NCBI GenBank assembly: GCA_020638995.1
Contig: JACKHM010000004.1
Span: forward strand, 1,138,698-1,202,697
DNA: 64,000 bases
Reading direction: 5' to 3'
Source: Planctomycetaceae bacterium
GTDB taxonomy: Bacteria; Planctomycetota; Planctomycetia; Pirellulales; Pirellulaceae
Position numbers and translations under genes: made by a program. This document shows, piece after piece, positions 16,792 through 24,853 of the stretch. Position 1 is the first letter of the stretch. Every line of letters starts with the position of its first letter. The notes beneath the pieces are model-generated. The model made no database searches. It was not told the origin of the DNA and worked only from the letters and a program-made list of their open reading frames with translations.

Positions 16792-18447
16792 TCAACGTGG
16801 TGGCAATTGTTGACGCGCGATCTGAAGACTGGCCGTTAATACGGCGTCTCGCTGTTGATCGACGATTGGCAGCAACTCGTCTATCGGTCTTGCCACCGTT
16901 GTCTGCTCCGACGCCTTCACCTCGACATCGGGTTCCACGCCACGATGACTAATTGCCTGGCCACTGGGCGAGTAGAACTTGGCGGTCGTCAGCCGGACGC
17001 CGGCGTTCGCCATGCTGAGCGGAAAGATTCCCTGTACGCTTCCTTTTCCATAGCTGCGAGTGCCCACTAGTGTCCCACGTCGGTGGTCGTGGATCGCACC
17101 GGCAAAGATCTCGCTGGCGCTCGCTGAGTCGCCGTCGATCAATACGATAAGCGGCACGCGCCACGTACCTACGGCATGTGCTTTGTAATCAAAGTCTTCA
17201 CCCGAACTCCGACCGCGAGTCGACACAATATCGCCCTGCGACACAAACTTGTCGGCAACTTCAACCGCGGCGGTTAACAGTCCACCAGGATTTCCTCGCA
17301 CATCAACAATCAAGCTTCGCATTCCCTGCTGATGCAACTTCCACAGTGCCGAATCAACATCTCGATTGGTTGTCTTTTGAAAACTCGATAAGCGGAAGTA
17401 ACCGATCCCATAAGCGGTATCGACGATTTGGATGTTATCGACGCTTGGCACATCAACACGAGTGCGTTGAAGCCGCAACCTGCGGGCTTCGCCGTTCGGG
17501 TCAAGAATGACCAAGTTCACAAAGCTCCCTTCCACGCCCTTCAACATATCTGCGGCTTTGTCGGTCGATATGTCTCGCGTAGATAGGCCATCGACTTCAA
17601 TGATTCGATCACCTGTCCGCATTCCACCCTGATCAGCAGGTCCGCTGGGAATCACACTCACGATACGAAGTGCTTGGTCCTCGGCCTTGAGCTCAATTCC
17701 CAAACCCACGAAATTGCCTTCGATCTGCGAGAGGACATCGTCCAATTGATTGCCAGTCAGAAACGCCGAGTAGTCGTCCAGCGACGCAACTGCCGCGCAA
17801 GTAAACTCAGACACTGTCACAGGACTTGGGAGCTGAAGCCGTTGCTCGAGGACATGGGCGATTTCGGCGGCGCGTTGGCGTGCGTCGTGTCGAGAGTAGA
17901 TTGGCGTTGCTTCAAAGTGGCGACGTATATCTGTTAAGAGCGAGCGAGCTGCTTCTTCCGTGTTATTGAAACCGTGCTGTCGGCGAAAACTAGGTTCCGC
18001 AAACGCAACTTCCATCGCCGTCAGTCCACGTTCGAGCAACTGATTCCAGTCAGCCCGCTGAACATGATGGGCTTGAATTTTTAGCAAGACTTCGCCATAC
18101 AGGTCCAGCGCGCCTTGCTCGCCAATTGATTTCACAGTCTCGATGAAACTTGTATCGGAGTAGCGGCGGACAACTTCATAGTGGAAGCGTGCTACCGCCA
18201 AGCGGTGCTCGATCTCTTGCCGTCCAGGATGGTCTTTACGAGCACGTTCGTAATGCGATAACGCCTCTCCCCACCTTCGTTCTTGTTCCAATTGGTCGCC
18301 AACACGAAATACCGTTTCCAATTCCGCACCGTCTTGCAGTGCCGCGGAAGGGATTCTGATTTGTGCGCGGGCGTGGGTGGGAAGGCCAGCAGCAAGGAAT
18401 ACTAGTGTTAACGTCAGGGCGCGCAGGATCGAAGTCCGACTTCGCAT
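16792..18447 (-). CDS. S41 family C-terminal processing peptidase (CtpA-like)
   Basis: A 551-residue exported serine protease with a signal peptide ending near THARAQ. Residues about 35-230 are a helical N-terminal region, the first part TPR-like (RRWGEALSHYERARKDHPG). Then come a PDZ domain (about 245-330, with FVGLGIELKAEDQALRIVSVIPSGPADQGGMRTGDRI) and the S41 core. The catalytic Ser is in DGDSASASEIFAGA and the Lys in GTRSYGKGSVQ. The family trims C-termini of periplasmic or membrane proteins. The long helical N-terminal extension is larger than in classical CtpA. It converges with the ABC permease gene (49-base gap). Confidence 0.9.
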   Translation of the reverse strand: MRSRTSILRALTLTLVFLAAGLPTHARAQIRIPSAALQDGAELETVFRVGDQLEQERRWGEALSHYERARKDHPGRQEIEHRLAVARFHYEVVRRYSDTSFIETVKSIGEQGALDLYGEVLLKIQAHHVQRADWNQLLERGLTAMEVAFAEPSFRRQHGFNNTEEAARSLLTDIRRHFEATPIYSRHDARQRAAEIAHVLEQRLQLPSPVTVSEFTCAAVASLDDYSAFLTGNQLDDVLSQIEGNFVGLGIELKAEDQALRIVSVIPSGPADQGGMRTGDRIIEVDGLSTRDISTDKAADMLKGVEGSFVNLVILDPNGEARRLRLQRTRVDVPSVDNIQIVDTAYGIGYFRLSSFQKTTNRDVDSALWKLHQQGMRSLIVDVRGNPGGLLTAAVEVADKFVSQGDIVSTRGRSSGEDFDYKAHAVGTWRVPLIVLIDGDSASASEIFAGAIHDHRRGTLVGTRSYGKGSVQGIFPLSMANAGVRLTTAKFYSPSGQAISHRGVEPDVEVKASEQTTVARPIDELLPIVDQQRDAVLTASLQIARQQLPPR

Positions 18448-18988
18448 GGTGAAGTTCCATCTATGGGGAGGTAACGCTTGTTGCTGCCGGAAACTTTGAG
18501 CCAGCTCAAAGACGGAGACTTCGGCTGCAACAATCGTGGTCAGGATTCACATCGATCTTGGCTGAAGAAGCTGAGGACGGAGTTCAGCCACGAAAATATA
18601 GATCACGTTTTGCCCATCGTCAAAAAATCGCAGCGGAGATTTTGCACGCACAAACTGATTATCCGGCAGCAGCTACACCGTCGGCGAGCGGCTATCCCAA
18701 TCGTTCTCAATACTGCGTCAAAATGCGTTGCGACGATTGTGCATCCTGGCACGTCGCTGCCCATAAAATCAGGCGTTGAAGGGCGTCGAAGAATAATATG
18801 CACGTTCATTCATTTGGTCAAATCAACCGAATCAGGAGGGAATGCCCGATGTTTCCGGCAACTTGACGGGAACGGTTCTGTGACGAAAGCCGTTTGACTG
18901 CGTCTTGCGACGCTACCGGCAGAGAATTAGATTAATGGCCTTCCAAGCGTTCGCTCCTCGGAATCTCCTGGCACTACGGAAAAGTAGC
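18448..18988. other. Longest non-coding gap in the left half
   Basis: About 541 bases between the protease start and the STAS gene start, read divergently. A 139-codon plus-strand ORF (18478-18897) is open but looks random (many Arg/His/Cys, no domain pattern). No terminator hairpin, tRNA or repeat is visible. It must hold the protease promoter and the promoter of the STAS-GspE pair, and a small RNA cannot be excluded. Confidence 0.4.
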
Positions 18989-19342
18989 ATGAAAGTAACC
19001 GTCCAGTCGAAGAACGGTGACCCTGTACTGCTCCGCGTCGAGGGACGCGTCTCGCAACGGGACGTTGAAGTCGACGATCCGTTTGTCGATGCGATTGGCG
19101 AGAACGCATACAGCCGGCAATTAGTGGTCGATCTGAGCGAAGTGGCTTCCCTTGATTCGAGCGGTGTAAACTGGCTGCTTGTGTCGCAAAAGCGAGCATC
19201 GGAATCAGGTGGAAAACTAGTATTACATTCGCTTTCACCGATCGCGAACAATGTATTGAAAGTACTTAACCTGCACGCTGTATTCAAGATTGCCGATAGC
19301 CAAGTTGACGCCGTTCAGTTACTCGGAGGAGATTCCAAATGA
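18989..19342 (+). CDS. STAS domain protein, anti-anti-sigma-like
   Basis: A single STAS domain of about 117 residues. The core LVVDLSEVASLDSSGVNWLLVSQKRA carries DSSG, the classical phosphorylation site context of SpoIIAA/RsbV (Ser in D-S-S-G). The flanking strand GKLVLHSLSPIANNVLKVLNLHAVFKI is also typical. Start: the Met at 18989 begins a normal STAS first strand (MKVTVQSKNG); earlier in-frame Mets at 18905 and 18935 add an arginine-rich stretch with no domain logic. Its TGA overlaps the ATG of the following GspE-type ATPase gene by four bases, so the two are translationally coupled. That is an uncommon partnership, suggesting phospho-switch control of the secretion/pilus ATPase or shared expression. 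Confidence 0.85.
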   Translation: MKVTVQSKNGDPVLLRVEGRVSQRDVEVDDPFVDAIGENAYSRQLVVDLSEVASLDSSGVNWLLVSQKRASESGGKLVLHSLSPIANNVLKVLNLHAVFKIADSQVDAVQLLGGDSK

Positions 19343-20571
19343 GCCATGCCCCCACGGGAAGGTTTCGCGTTACCGATCTCGTCAAAATGGAAGCTGGTGA
19401 GGCGGTCAACGTACTGCTGGAACAAGCGGCTCAGTTGCGAGCAAGTGATCTCTTCCTGCTGAGCGATGAACGGTTCGTGACGGCCAGTATTCGTCGAATG
19501 GGCTCGATCGAGAAACTGGCAGTGGTGTCCACCGAGCATGGTCGTCAAATGATGACTCATATTAAAGCTTTGGCGGGAATGGACATCTCCGATCGGCGGC
19601 GTCCGGCCGATGGCCGCTGGATTCATGAGATCGGCGATCGCAAACTTGATCTGCGGATTAACTGCACGCCAATGCTCCACGGCGAAGACATGGCGCTTCG
19701 GCTATGGGACCATTCCGTAGGTTTGTTCGGAATCGATGAACTCGGCATGTCACGAGCAGATCTGAACAAGCTATTGTTCATGTTAAACCACCCGAGTGGC
19801 TTGATCTTGGTGACCGGACCGACGGGAACTGGAAAGACAACGTCGTTGTACGCTTGCCTACAGTATTTGAATGACGGAGCGCGGAAGATCAATACACTCG
19901 AAGATCCCATCGAGTATGCCATCGATGGCATTCGTCAGTCGCAAGTTAATGCAAAATTTGCGATGGACTTCCCCGAGTTGTTGCGAAATGTTTTGCGGCA
20001 GGCTCCCGACGTCATCATGATCGGCGAGATTCGAGATGAGGAAACCGCCTTAACGGCCGTTCGCGCAGCAAACAGCGGACATCTTGTGCTCGCAACTTTG
20101 CACGCCCCCACTGCTGCGACCGCGGTTCACAGTATGTTAGCGCTCGGGTCGCATTCGTTCTTCTTATCGGGTTGCCTTTTGGGGGTAATTGCACAGCGTT
20201 TGGTGCGAACATTGTGTCCGAATTGCCGATCCGAGTACGACATCAGCCTCTCGCCACAAACATTTCAAGAAATTGATTCCCTGCTCTCGGACGGTGAAGG
20301 GAAGGCTATTTATGGCCCGAGTGGCTGTGAGAATTGTTTCCATCTCGGATACATTGGCCGCTCTGGTCTGTTTGAGGTGATGACGATTAACCAGGAGCTT
20401 CGTCGCCTCATCGCCGATGCGGCGTCAAGCCAAACGATCGAAGAGGCTGCGATTCGCGCCGGCATGACGGTCTTCCGCCGTGGTGCGCTGCTTAAGGTTG
20501 CTCAGGGGATTACGAGTACGGAAGAGATCCTCCGCGATGTTCCCGCCGAACACTTAGGATTGGAAGACTGA
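19339..20571 (+). CDS. GspE/PilB-family type II secretion/type IV pilus ATPase
   Basis: A 410-residue assembly ATPase. Visible motifs are Walker A GPTGTGKTT (160-168), Asp box NTLEDPIEY (185-193), Walker B VIMIGEIRDEET (225-236), His box SGHLVLATLHA (246-256) and the zinc tetracysteine CPNC...CENC (Cys293, 296, 330, 333) typical of GspE/PilB rather than PilT. The N-terminal part (1-130) is a short N2-like domain; the larger N1/MshEN domain of full GspE/PilB is missing, so the protein is shorter than usual (500-570 aa). A strong GGAGGAG site lies eight bases upstream. It overlaps the STAS gene by ATGA. No other pilus or secretion genes are in the window, although two pilin-like DUF1559 genes lie 2-4 kb away. 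Confidence 0.9.
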   Translation: MSHAPTGRFRVTDLVKMEAGEAVNVLLEQAAQLRASDLFLLSDERFVTASIRRMGSIEKLAVVSTEHGRQMMTHIKALAGMDISDRRRPADGRWIHEIGDRKLDLRINCTPMLHGEDMALRLWDHSVGLFGIDELGMSRADLNKLLFMLNHPSGLILVTGPTGTGKTTSLYACLQYLNDGARKINTLEDPIEYAIDGIRQSQVNAKFAMDFPELLRNVLRQAPDVIMIGEIRDEETALTAVRAANSGHLVLATLHAPTAATAVHSMLALGSHSFFLSGCLLGVIAQRLVRTLCPNCRSEYDISLSPQTFQEIDSLLSDGEGKAIYGPSGCENCFHLGYIGRSGLFEVMTINQELRRLIADAASSQTIEEAAIRAGMTVFRRGALLKVAQGITSTEEILRDVPAEHLGLED

Positions 20572-20676
20572 CGCGAGAACCGTGAGTCGTGCCGAGCGTT
20601 CTCCATCGGATCGATAACGATACCGAAATGATTCGTCACGCTGCAGCGCGAGTCAAAAGACCCAACGCATAGTTCA

Positions 20677-21849
20677 ATGCCCCCATCAACCCGCATCTAT
20701 CTCGACAACGCTGCCACCAGTTGGCCAAAGCCTGCCGTCGTCTATGACGCAATCGATCGGTACCAACGACTGAACGGCGCCCCGTCTGGTCGAGGAGCAT
20801 TTCGCGAGGCCGTCGAAGTTGAACGAATCGTCACGCGCGCTCGAAAGAGGGTCGCGGATCTCTTGGCCGTGGCAGATCCCAATCATGTGATTTTCACTTC
20901 CAGCGGTACCGACTCGTTGAACCTTGCGATCCACGGATTGTTGCGTCCCGGAGATCACGTGGTTACAACGGTCTGCGAGCATAATTCCGTCTTGCGGCCT
21001 CTTCGTTATTTGGAACAAACCGCGGGGATCACGGTCACTCGGGTCGGATGCGATCAGGTTGGTGTTGTCGAACCTTCGGCCATCGAACTGGCGATCAACA
21101 GCAGGACAAAACTGCTGATTCTGACACATGTCTCGAACGTAACCGGCGCGATTCAGCCAGCAAATGAGATCGGATTGATCGCTAAGGCACACGGCATTTC
21201 CTTCTTGCTGGACGCTGCCCAATCGTTAGGCCATCTCCGAGTGTCTGTCGAGGAATTGCACGCGGATCTCGTCGCTGCGCCCGGCCATAAGGGGCTGCTA
21301 GGTCCGTTGGGAACAGGCATCCTCTACGTCGGACCCAGCGTCGTCGAGGTCTTACGAAGCCACCGCCAAGGCGGCACGGGAACGTCCAGCGAAAGCGACC
21401 TGCAACCTGCGAATCTGCCTGACAAGTACGAGTCGGGTAATCACAATGTTCCCGGAATTGTTGGCCTGGAGGCTGCGCTTGGTTATTTGGCGGATCGGGA
21501 TGCCGATGACGCGCGAAAGTACGAACAAACACTTGTCGCGAAATTAGTTGACGGATTCGATGCGATCGAGCGAGTTGCTGTTCATGGTCCCTGCGACGCG
21601 GCGCGTCAGGTGGGGGTAGTCAGCATCACTGTTGACGGTTACGATCCGCAAGAAATAGCAAGCTTGCTCGACACGGCTTACTCAGTTCAGGTTCGCAGCG
21701 GTTTTCACTGTGCACCATTGATGCACAACAGTCTGGGTACAAAGCAGCATGGCGGGACGGTTCGCTTCAGCGTGGGGCCGTTTAATACCTTCGAGCAAAT
21801 TGACCACGCAATTGAAGCGGTCGGCGAAATCGCCGCTTCCGCAATTTGA
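20677..21849 (+). CDS. Cysteine desulfurase-like PLP enzyme (class V aminotransferase)
   Basis: A 390-residue class V aminotransferase-fold enzyme. PLP-binding residues are visible: TSSGTDSLN (74-82), Asp179 in LLDAAQS and the Schiff-base Lys205 in APGHKGL. The catalytic loop carries Cys345 in VRSGFHCAPL, as in group II desulfurases (SufS-like), followed by TVRFSVGPFNTFEQID. The start and layout resemble the EGA1-type cysteine desulfurase subfamily. It probably mobilises sulfur from cysteine for Fe-S clusters or thio-cofactors. The stop lies 23 bases before the ATG of a cysteine-cluster protein gene, suggesting one operon. No SufE/SufB or IscU homologue is seen here. Confidence 0.9.
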   Translation: MPPSTRIYLDNAATSWPKPAVVYDAIDRYQRLNGAPSGRGAFREAVEVERIVTRARKRVADLLAVADPNHVIFTSSGTDSLNLAIHGLLRPGDHVVTTVCEHNSVLRPLRYLEQTAGITVTRVGCDQVGVVEPSAIELAINSRTKLLILTHVSNVTGAIQPANEIGLIAKAHGISFLLDAAQSLGHLRVSVEELHADLVAAPGHKGLLGPLGTGILYVGPSVVEVLRSHRQGGTGTSSESDLQPANLPDKYESGNHNVPGIVGLEAALGYLADRDADDARKYEQTLVAKLVDGFDAIERVAVHGPCDAARQVGVVSITVDGYDPQEIASLLDTAYSVQVRSGFHCAPLMHNSLGTKQHGGTVRFSVGPFNTFEQIDHAIEAVGEIAASAI

Positions 21850-21872
21850 GACAAAACGAGGAGTCTTCTCAA

Positions 21873-22292
21873 ATGGCCGAGCAGCTATGGTACAAGGATG
21901 GATTACGATTCAAATGTAGCCAGTGCGGCGATTGTTGCACCGGGGCCCCTGGCTATGTTTGGGTGAACCAGGCGGAGATCGAAGGCATCGCTGCGGAAAT
22001 CGGTGAATCCGATGTCGAGGCTTTTGAGCACGAGTACGTTCGGAAGATCGGAATTCGCCGCAGCCTACGTGAGTTTCCCAACGGAGATTGCGTTTTCTTC
22101 GACGCCGAAAAACGAAAATGCACGGTGTACAACGCTCGACCTCGCCAATGCCGAACTTGGCCATTCTGGGATTCTAACCTTAAATCGCCCGAGGCATGGG
22201 CAGACACCTGTGAGATTTGTCCAGGTAGCGGCAAAGGGAAACTCTATCAGCTTGAAGAGATTGAATTGCAGCGCAAAGTATTCCACGTTTAG
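21873..22292 (+). CDS. YkgJ-type cysteine-cluster protein
   Basis: A protein of about 139 residues with nine cysteines in a metal-cluster pattern: CSQCGDCC (Cys15, 18, 21, 22), GDCVFF (73), KCTVY (83), RPRQCRTWPFW (93) and CEICPG (113, 116). This is the CxCC-type (YkgJ, UPF0153-like) family, believed to bind zinc or an Fe-S cluster; biochemical roles are mostly unknown. The frame is open to a TTG at 21846 that overlaps the desulfurase stop, but the ATG at 21873 is preferred, with a GAGGAG site about ten bases upstream. Adjacency to a cysteine desulfurase fits a need for sulfur in its own or a partner's cluster, which is inference. It converges with the HemP-like gene with six bases between stops. 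Confidence 0.85.
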   Translation: MAEQLWYKDGLRFKCSQCGDCCTGAPGYVWVNQAEIEGIAAEIGESDVEAFEHEYVRKIGIRRSLREFPNGDCVFFDAEKRKCTVYNARPRQCRTWPFWDSNLKSPEAWADTCEICPGSGKGKLYQLEEIELQRKVFHV

Positions 22293-22298
22293 CGTGAT

Positions 22299-22481
22299 CT
22301 ATTTGTGCAGAATCAACTTGTTGTTGCGGGTGCAGCGCAGGCGATAGATCTCGCCAGCATGCGTGATGATGGCTTCAGTTTCTCCATCTAGTAATTCTTC
22401 CGATGTCCAATGGTGAAGAGACGCATCGCGGCGTTTGGCAAGTTCTTCGCTAGATCTGGCTTCATCCCTGTCTACATGCAT
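22299..22481 (-). CDS. HemP/HmuP-like hemin uptake protein
   Basis: A 60-residue protein whose C-terminal half fits the HemP/HmuP pattern: a Ser-x-x-Leu-Leu-x-Gly lead-in (TSEELLDGE), then IITHAGEIYRLRCTRNNKLIL ending in HK. In proteobacteria this small cytoplasmic protein is needed for expression of, or uptake through, haem receptors. The start at 22481 is favoured over the open frame to 22505 because a GAGGT site lies eight bases upstream. It follows the first DUF1559 gene by 23 bases and is probably co-transcribed. No TonB-dependent haem receptor or haem ABC transporter is nearby, so a haem role is inferred from family only. Confidence 0.72.
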   Translation of the reverse strand: MHVDRDEARSSEELAKRRDASLHHWTSEELLDGETEAIITHAGEIYRLRCTRNNKLILHK

Positions 22482-22504
22482 TGTGGATACCTCGATCTGA
22501 AGCA

Positions 22505-23500
22505 CTACAGATCGCCCGTCACTTCGCCCCGGTCGCGAGTTGCGTAGCCTCGCCAGACGGACAGATCGACCGTCTCGGAAGCAAAACGAACCGAACCGTC
22601 CACTAGTCCAACCTGGGCTCCGCCGGGATGGTAGCTGCGCGAAGTAACGACGGCATAGGTGGTTTGGTTCGTCGTCTTGCCCTCGCGAGAGGAACTGAAG
22701 TCGATGTCATAGTCCACCCCACCACTGGTATAAATTAATTCCGTATTTGGTGGAAATGTTCCCGTGAAGCCGGTTTGATGTGTTCGACCATCTACCCATT
22801 CCGTGTGTCCCGAGTCTGTCTTGAAATTGCCGCCAAACGCGACGACTTGAGCGGGAGTTGCTGGAATTGAGATTCCCAAGCCATTGGGGTTTCCACCATC
22901 GCGTAAGTACGGCGTCCACGCCTTAACTTCGCCAAAGGCAAGCGTGTGGCTTGTTCCGTCGACCACCGAAGCGAAGTTCAGCCGACCGTTCGGGTACGCG
23001 ATACCGTTGCCCCCAGTCCGCGAAGTTGGATCGAAAACGAACCAAGTGCCCATGTTGATGCCGTACGTCAACGGATAGTGAGTGAGGGCGCCATCGGGCC
23101 GTTCCCGGTCTCCAATGTCGCTGGGGCAAATGTAACTCGCGATCCGTTGCTGTGTCACGGCGGGCTGTGTCGCGTAGCTGACATTCCAATCGATTAAATC
23201 TTGGAGGTTCTCTTGTTCAAGGAACGACAGCAATCTCGCTTGAGGCGAAAAGCTGTCCGCTGTGGCTCCAGTGGGAATTAATGCCGACGGCGGAAAAGCC
23301 TTGTAAGTATCGTGATAGTTGTGTAACGCCAGGCCGATTTGCTTGAGGTTGTTCCCGCAGGACATTCGCCTCGCAGCTTCACGAGCGGCCTGAACGGCTG
23401 GCAACAGGAGCGCCACGAGAATTCCGATGATCGCAATGACTACGAGTAGTTCGACCAAGGTAAATGCCCGTCGTCGTGAATGATAGGTGTTGTAATTCAT
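22505..23500 (-). CDS. DUF1559 protein with pilin-like N-terminus
   Basis: About 331 residues. The N-terminus carries a prepilin-like cleavage and helix signal (RRRAFTLVELLVVIAIIGILVALLLPAVQAAREAARR as one run, basic residues then the Phe-Thr-Leu-Val-Glu motif). The rest is the planctomycete-expanded DUF1559 domain, including CGNNLKQIGLALHNYHD, ASYICPSD, the H-X9-DG signature SYHPGGAQVGLVDGSVR and the C-terminal VDLSVWRGYATRDRGE. Such proteins are processed by prepilin peptidase and displayed at the envelope; function unknown. The Met at 23500 gives a short leader; the frame extends 14 codons further. It is a tandem paralogue of the gene at 23590-24615 and lies upstream of the HemP-like gene. 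Confidence 0.92.
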   Translation of the reverse strand: MNYNTYHSRRRAFTLVELLVVIAIIGILVALLLPAVQAAREAARRMSCGNNLKQIGLALHNYHDTYKAFPPSALIPTGATADSFSPQARLLSFLEQENLQDLIDWNVSYATQPAVTQQRIASYICPSDIGDRERPDGALTHYPLTYGINMGTWFVFDPTSRTGGNGIAYPNGRLNFASVVDGTSHTLAFGEVKAWTPYLRDGGNPNGLGISIPATPAQVVAFGGNFKTDSGHTEWVDGRTHQTGFTGTFPPNTELIYTSGGVDYDIDFSSSREGKTTNQTTYAVVTSRSYHPGGAQVGLVDGSVRFASETVDLSVWRGYATRDRGEVTGDL

Positions 23501-23589
23501 TGTCGATACTCCACAACATCTTGTGTTATTGATACTAGACAACTATTGATGATTGCGCCGCTCTAATGCAACGAGTAAGTCCAATCGCG

Positions 23590-24615
23590 TTAGGGTAACT
23601 GAACCGCTTCCCCACCATTTCGGGAAGCCATGCCTCGCCAAACGCTAAGGTCGACGGTCTCGGAAGTGCTACGCACCGAACCGTCTACAAGAGCAGACTG
23701 CACGACTCCTGGGTGATAACTTCGCGAAGTGACTGCGGCGTAGGTCGGTATTGAATTCGCGGTGTTTTCGGAGCGTGAGATCAGGTCAATGTCATAGCTT
23801 GCGCCACCAGTGTTTAAAAGAACTTCTGTATTCGGCGTGAATACAGCCGTAAAACCCGTTTCGTGCGTCTTTCCATCAACCCACTCGGTGTGTCCTGTTT
23901 GACTGACCGTAGCCGATGCGGCATATCCAACAACTTGCGAAGTTGAGGTTGGAAGCGGGGCATTTGGGCCGTTGGGAATTCCGGGTTTGACGTTTGCCTG
24001 ATATGCCTTTATTTCTGAGAAGGCCAATGTGTTGCTCATACCATCGATATACGCACCATCGGTGAGTCGCTCGTTGACGACAAATGCCCCATTACCACTC
24101 TTAGAATTGGGTGCATCGAATACCATCCAAGTTCCTACGTTTGCACCATAGTTCAGTGGGAAATGCGTTGCTCCGGGGAGGCTCGACGGAGCCCGCTCTC
24201 GAGCATTCACTTCGCTCGGGCAGACGTAAGTCGGGATTTTCATCCGGGTGACCTGCGCGTGCTGAGGTGCATTCACTAAATCGTTGTACTTGTATCTAAA
24301 ATCAATCAGGTCCTGCAGATTTTTCTGTTCCATATACGGTAAGATGCGCGCCTGAAGCGACCATGTGGCGCCACTACCACCCGCTGGCGGCAGGCACGAA
24401 AACGGAGGCACACATCTGAATGTGTCCATATAGTTATGCGAAGCTAGGACCATCTGTTTCAGGTTGTTTGAGCATTGCATCCGACGTCCCGCCTCGCGGG
24501 CGGCTTGGACAGCCGGTAAGAGCAGTGCCACGAGGATTCCGATGATCGCGATGACTACAAGCAGTTCGACAAGCGTGAATGCGTTGTTCTTCGAGGTGGT
24601 TGATCGGGAGTACAT
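23590..24615 (-). CDS. DUF1559 protein with pilin-like N-terminus (paralogue 2)
   Basis: A 341-residue protein of the same family and layout as its downstream neighbour: leader MYSRSTTSKNNA, then FTLVELLVVIAIIGILVALL, then the CSNNLKQMVLASHNYMDTF, PTYVCPSEV, SYHPGVVQSALVDGSVR and VDLSVWRGMASRNGGE signatures. The glutamate at position five of the processed helix, needed for pilin-type assembly, is present. At DNA level the N-terminal and C-terminal coding parts are clearly similar between the two genes, while the middle has diverged; this indicates an older tandem duplication. It is first in the unit DUF1559-DUF1559-hemP (89-base gap to the second gene). Confidence 0.92.
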   Translation of the reverse strand: MYSRSTTSKNNAFTLVELLVVIAIIGILVALLLPAVQAAREAGRRMQCSNNLKQMVLASHNYMDTFRCVPPFSCLPPAGGSGATWSLQARILPYMEQKNLQDLIDFRYKYNDLVNAPQHAQVTRMKIPTYVCPSEVNARERAPSSLPGATHFPLNYGANVGTWMVFDAPNSKSGNGAFVVNERLTDGAYIDGMSNTLAFSEIKAYQANVKPGIPNGPNAPLPTSTSQVVGYAASATVSQTGHTEWVDGKTHETGFTAVFTPNTEVLLNTGGASYDIDLISRSENTANSIPTYAAVTSRSYHPGVVQSALVDGSVRSTSETVDLSVWRGMASRNGGEAVQLP

Positions 24616-24853
24616 TGGCCAGCTTTCTTAAATCGAGGTGGGCGTAGTGGTGGGGCAGTGGCTGGCTGACTGCGCTGGCTTGCTGCAAGTGAGACTCAGT
24701 ATCAGTAGTGTTGATAGCCATGTCAACCCCCTGAGAATTGGAATTGTCGTGGTCCAGCCTTTGCGTTTTCTCCTTGATTCGTGGCACATACACGGGGTTT
24801 CTAGTAGCATGAGCGAGTCCTTCTGGGTGCCCTATTTCCAGTGGAGATGCTAA

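Noticed and set aside
18478..18897. 139-codon plus-strand ORF in the gap before the STAS gene
   Set aside because: Composition looks random (Arg/His/Cys-rich, no domain pattern, no credible start context).
20686..21222. 178-codon minus-strand ORF inside the desulfurase gene
   Set aside because: Shadow of the real gene on the other strand; no domain pattern.
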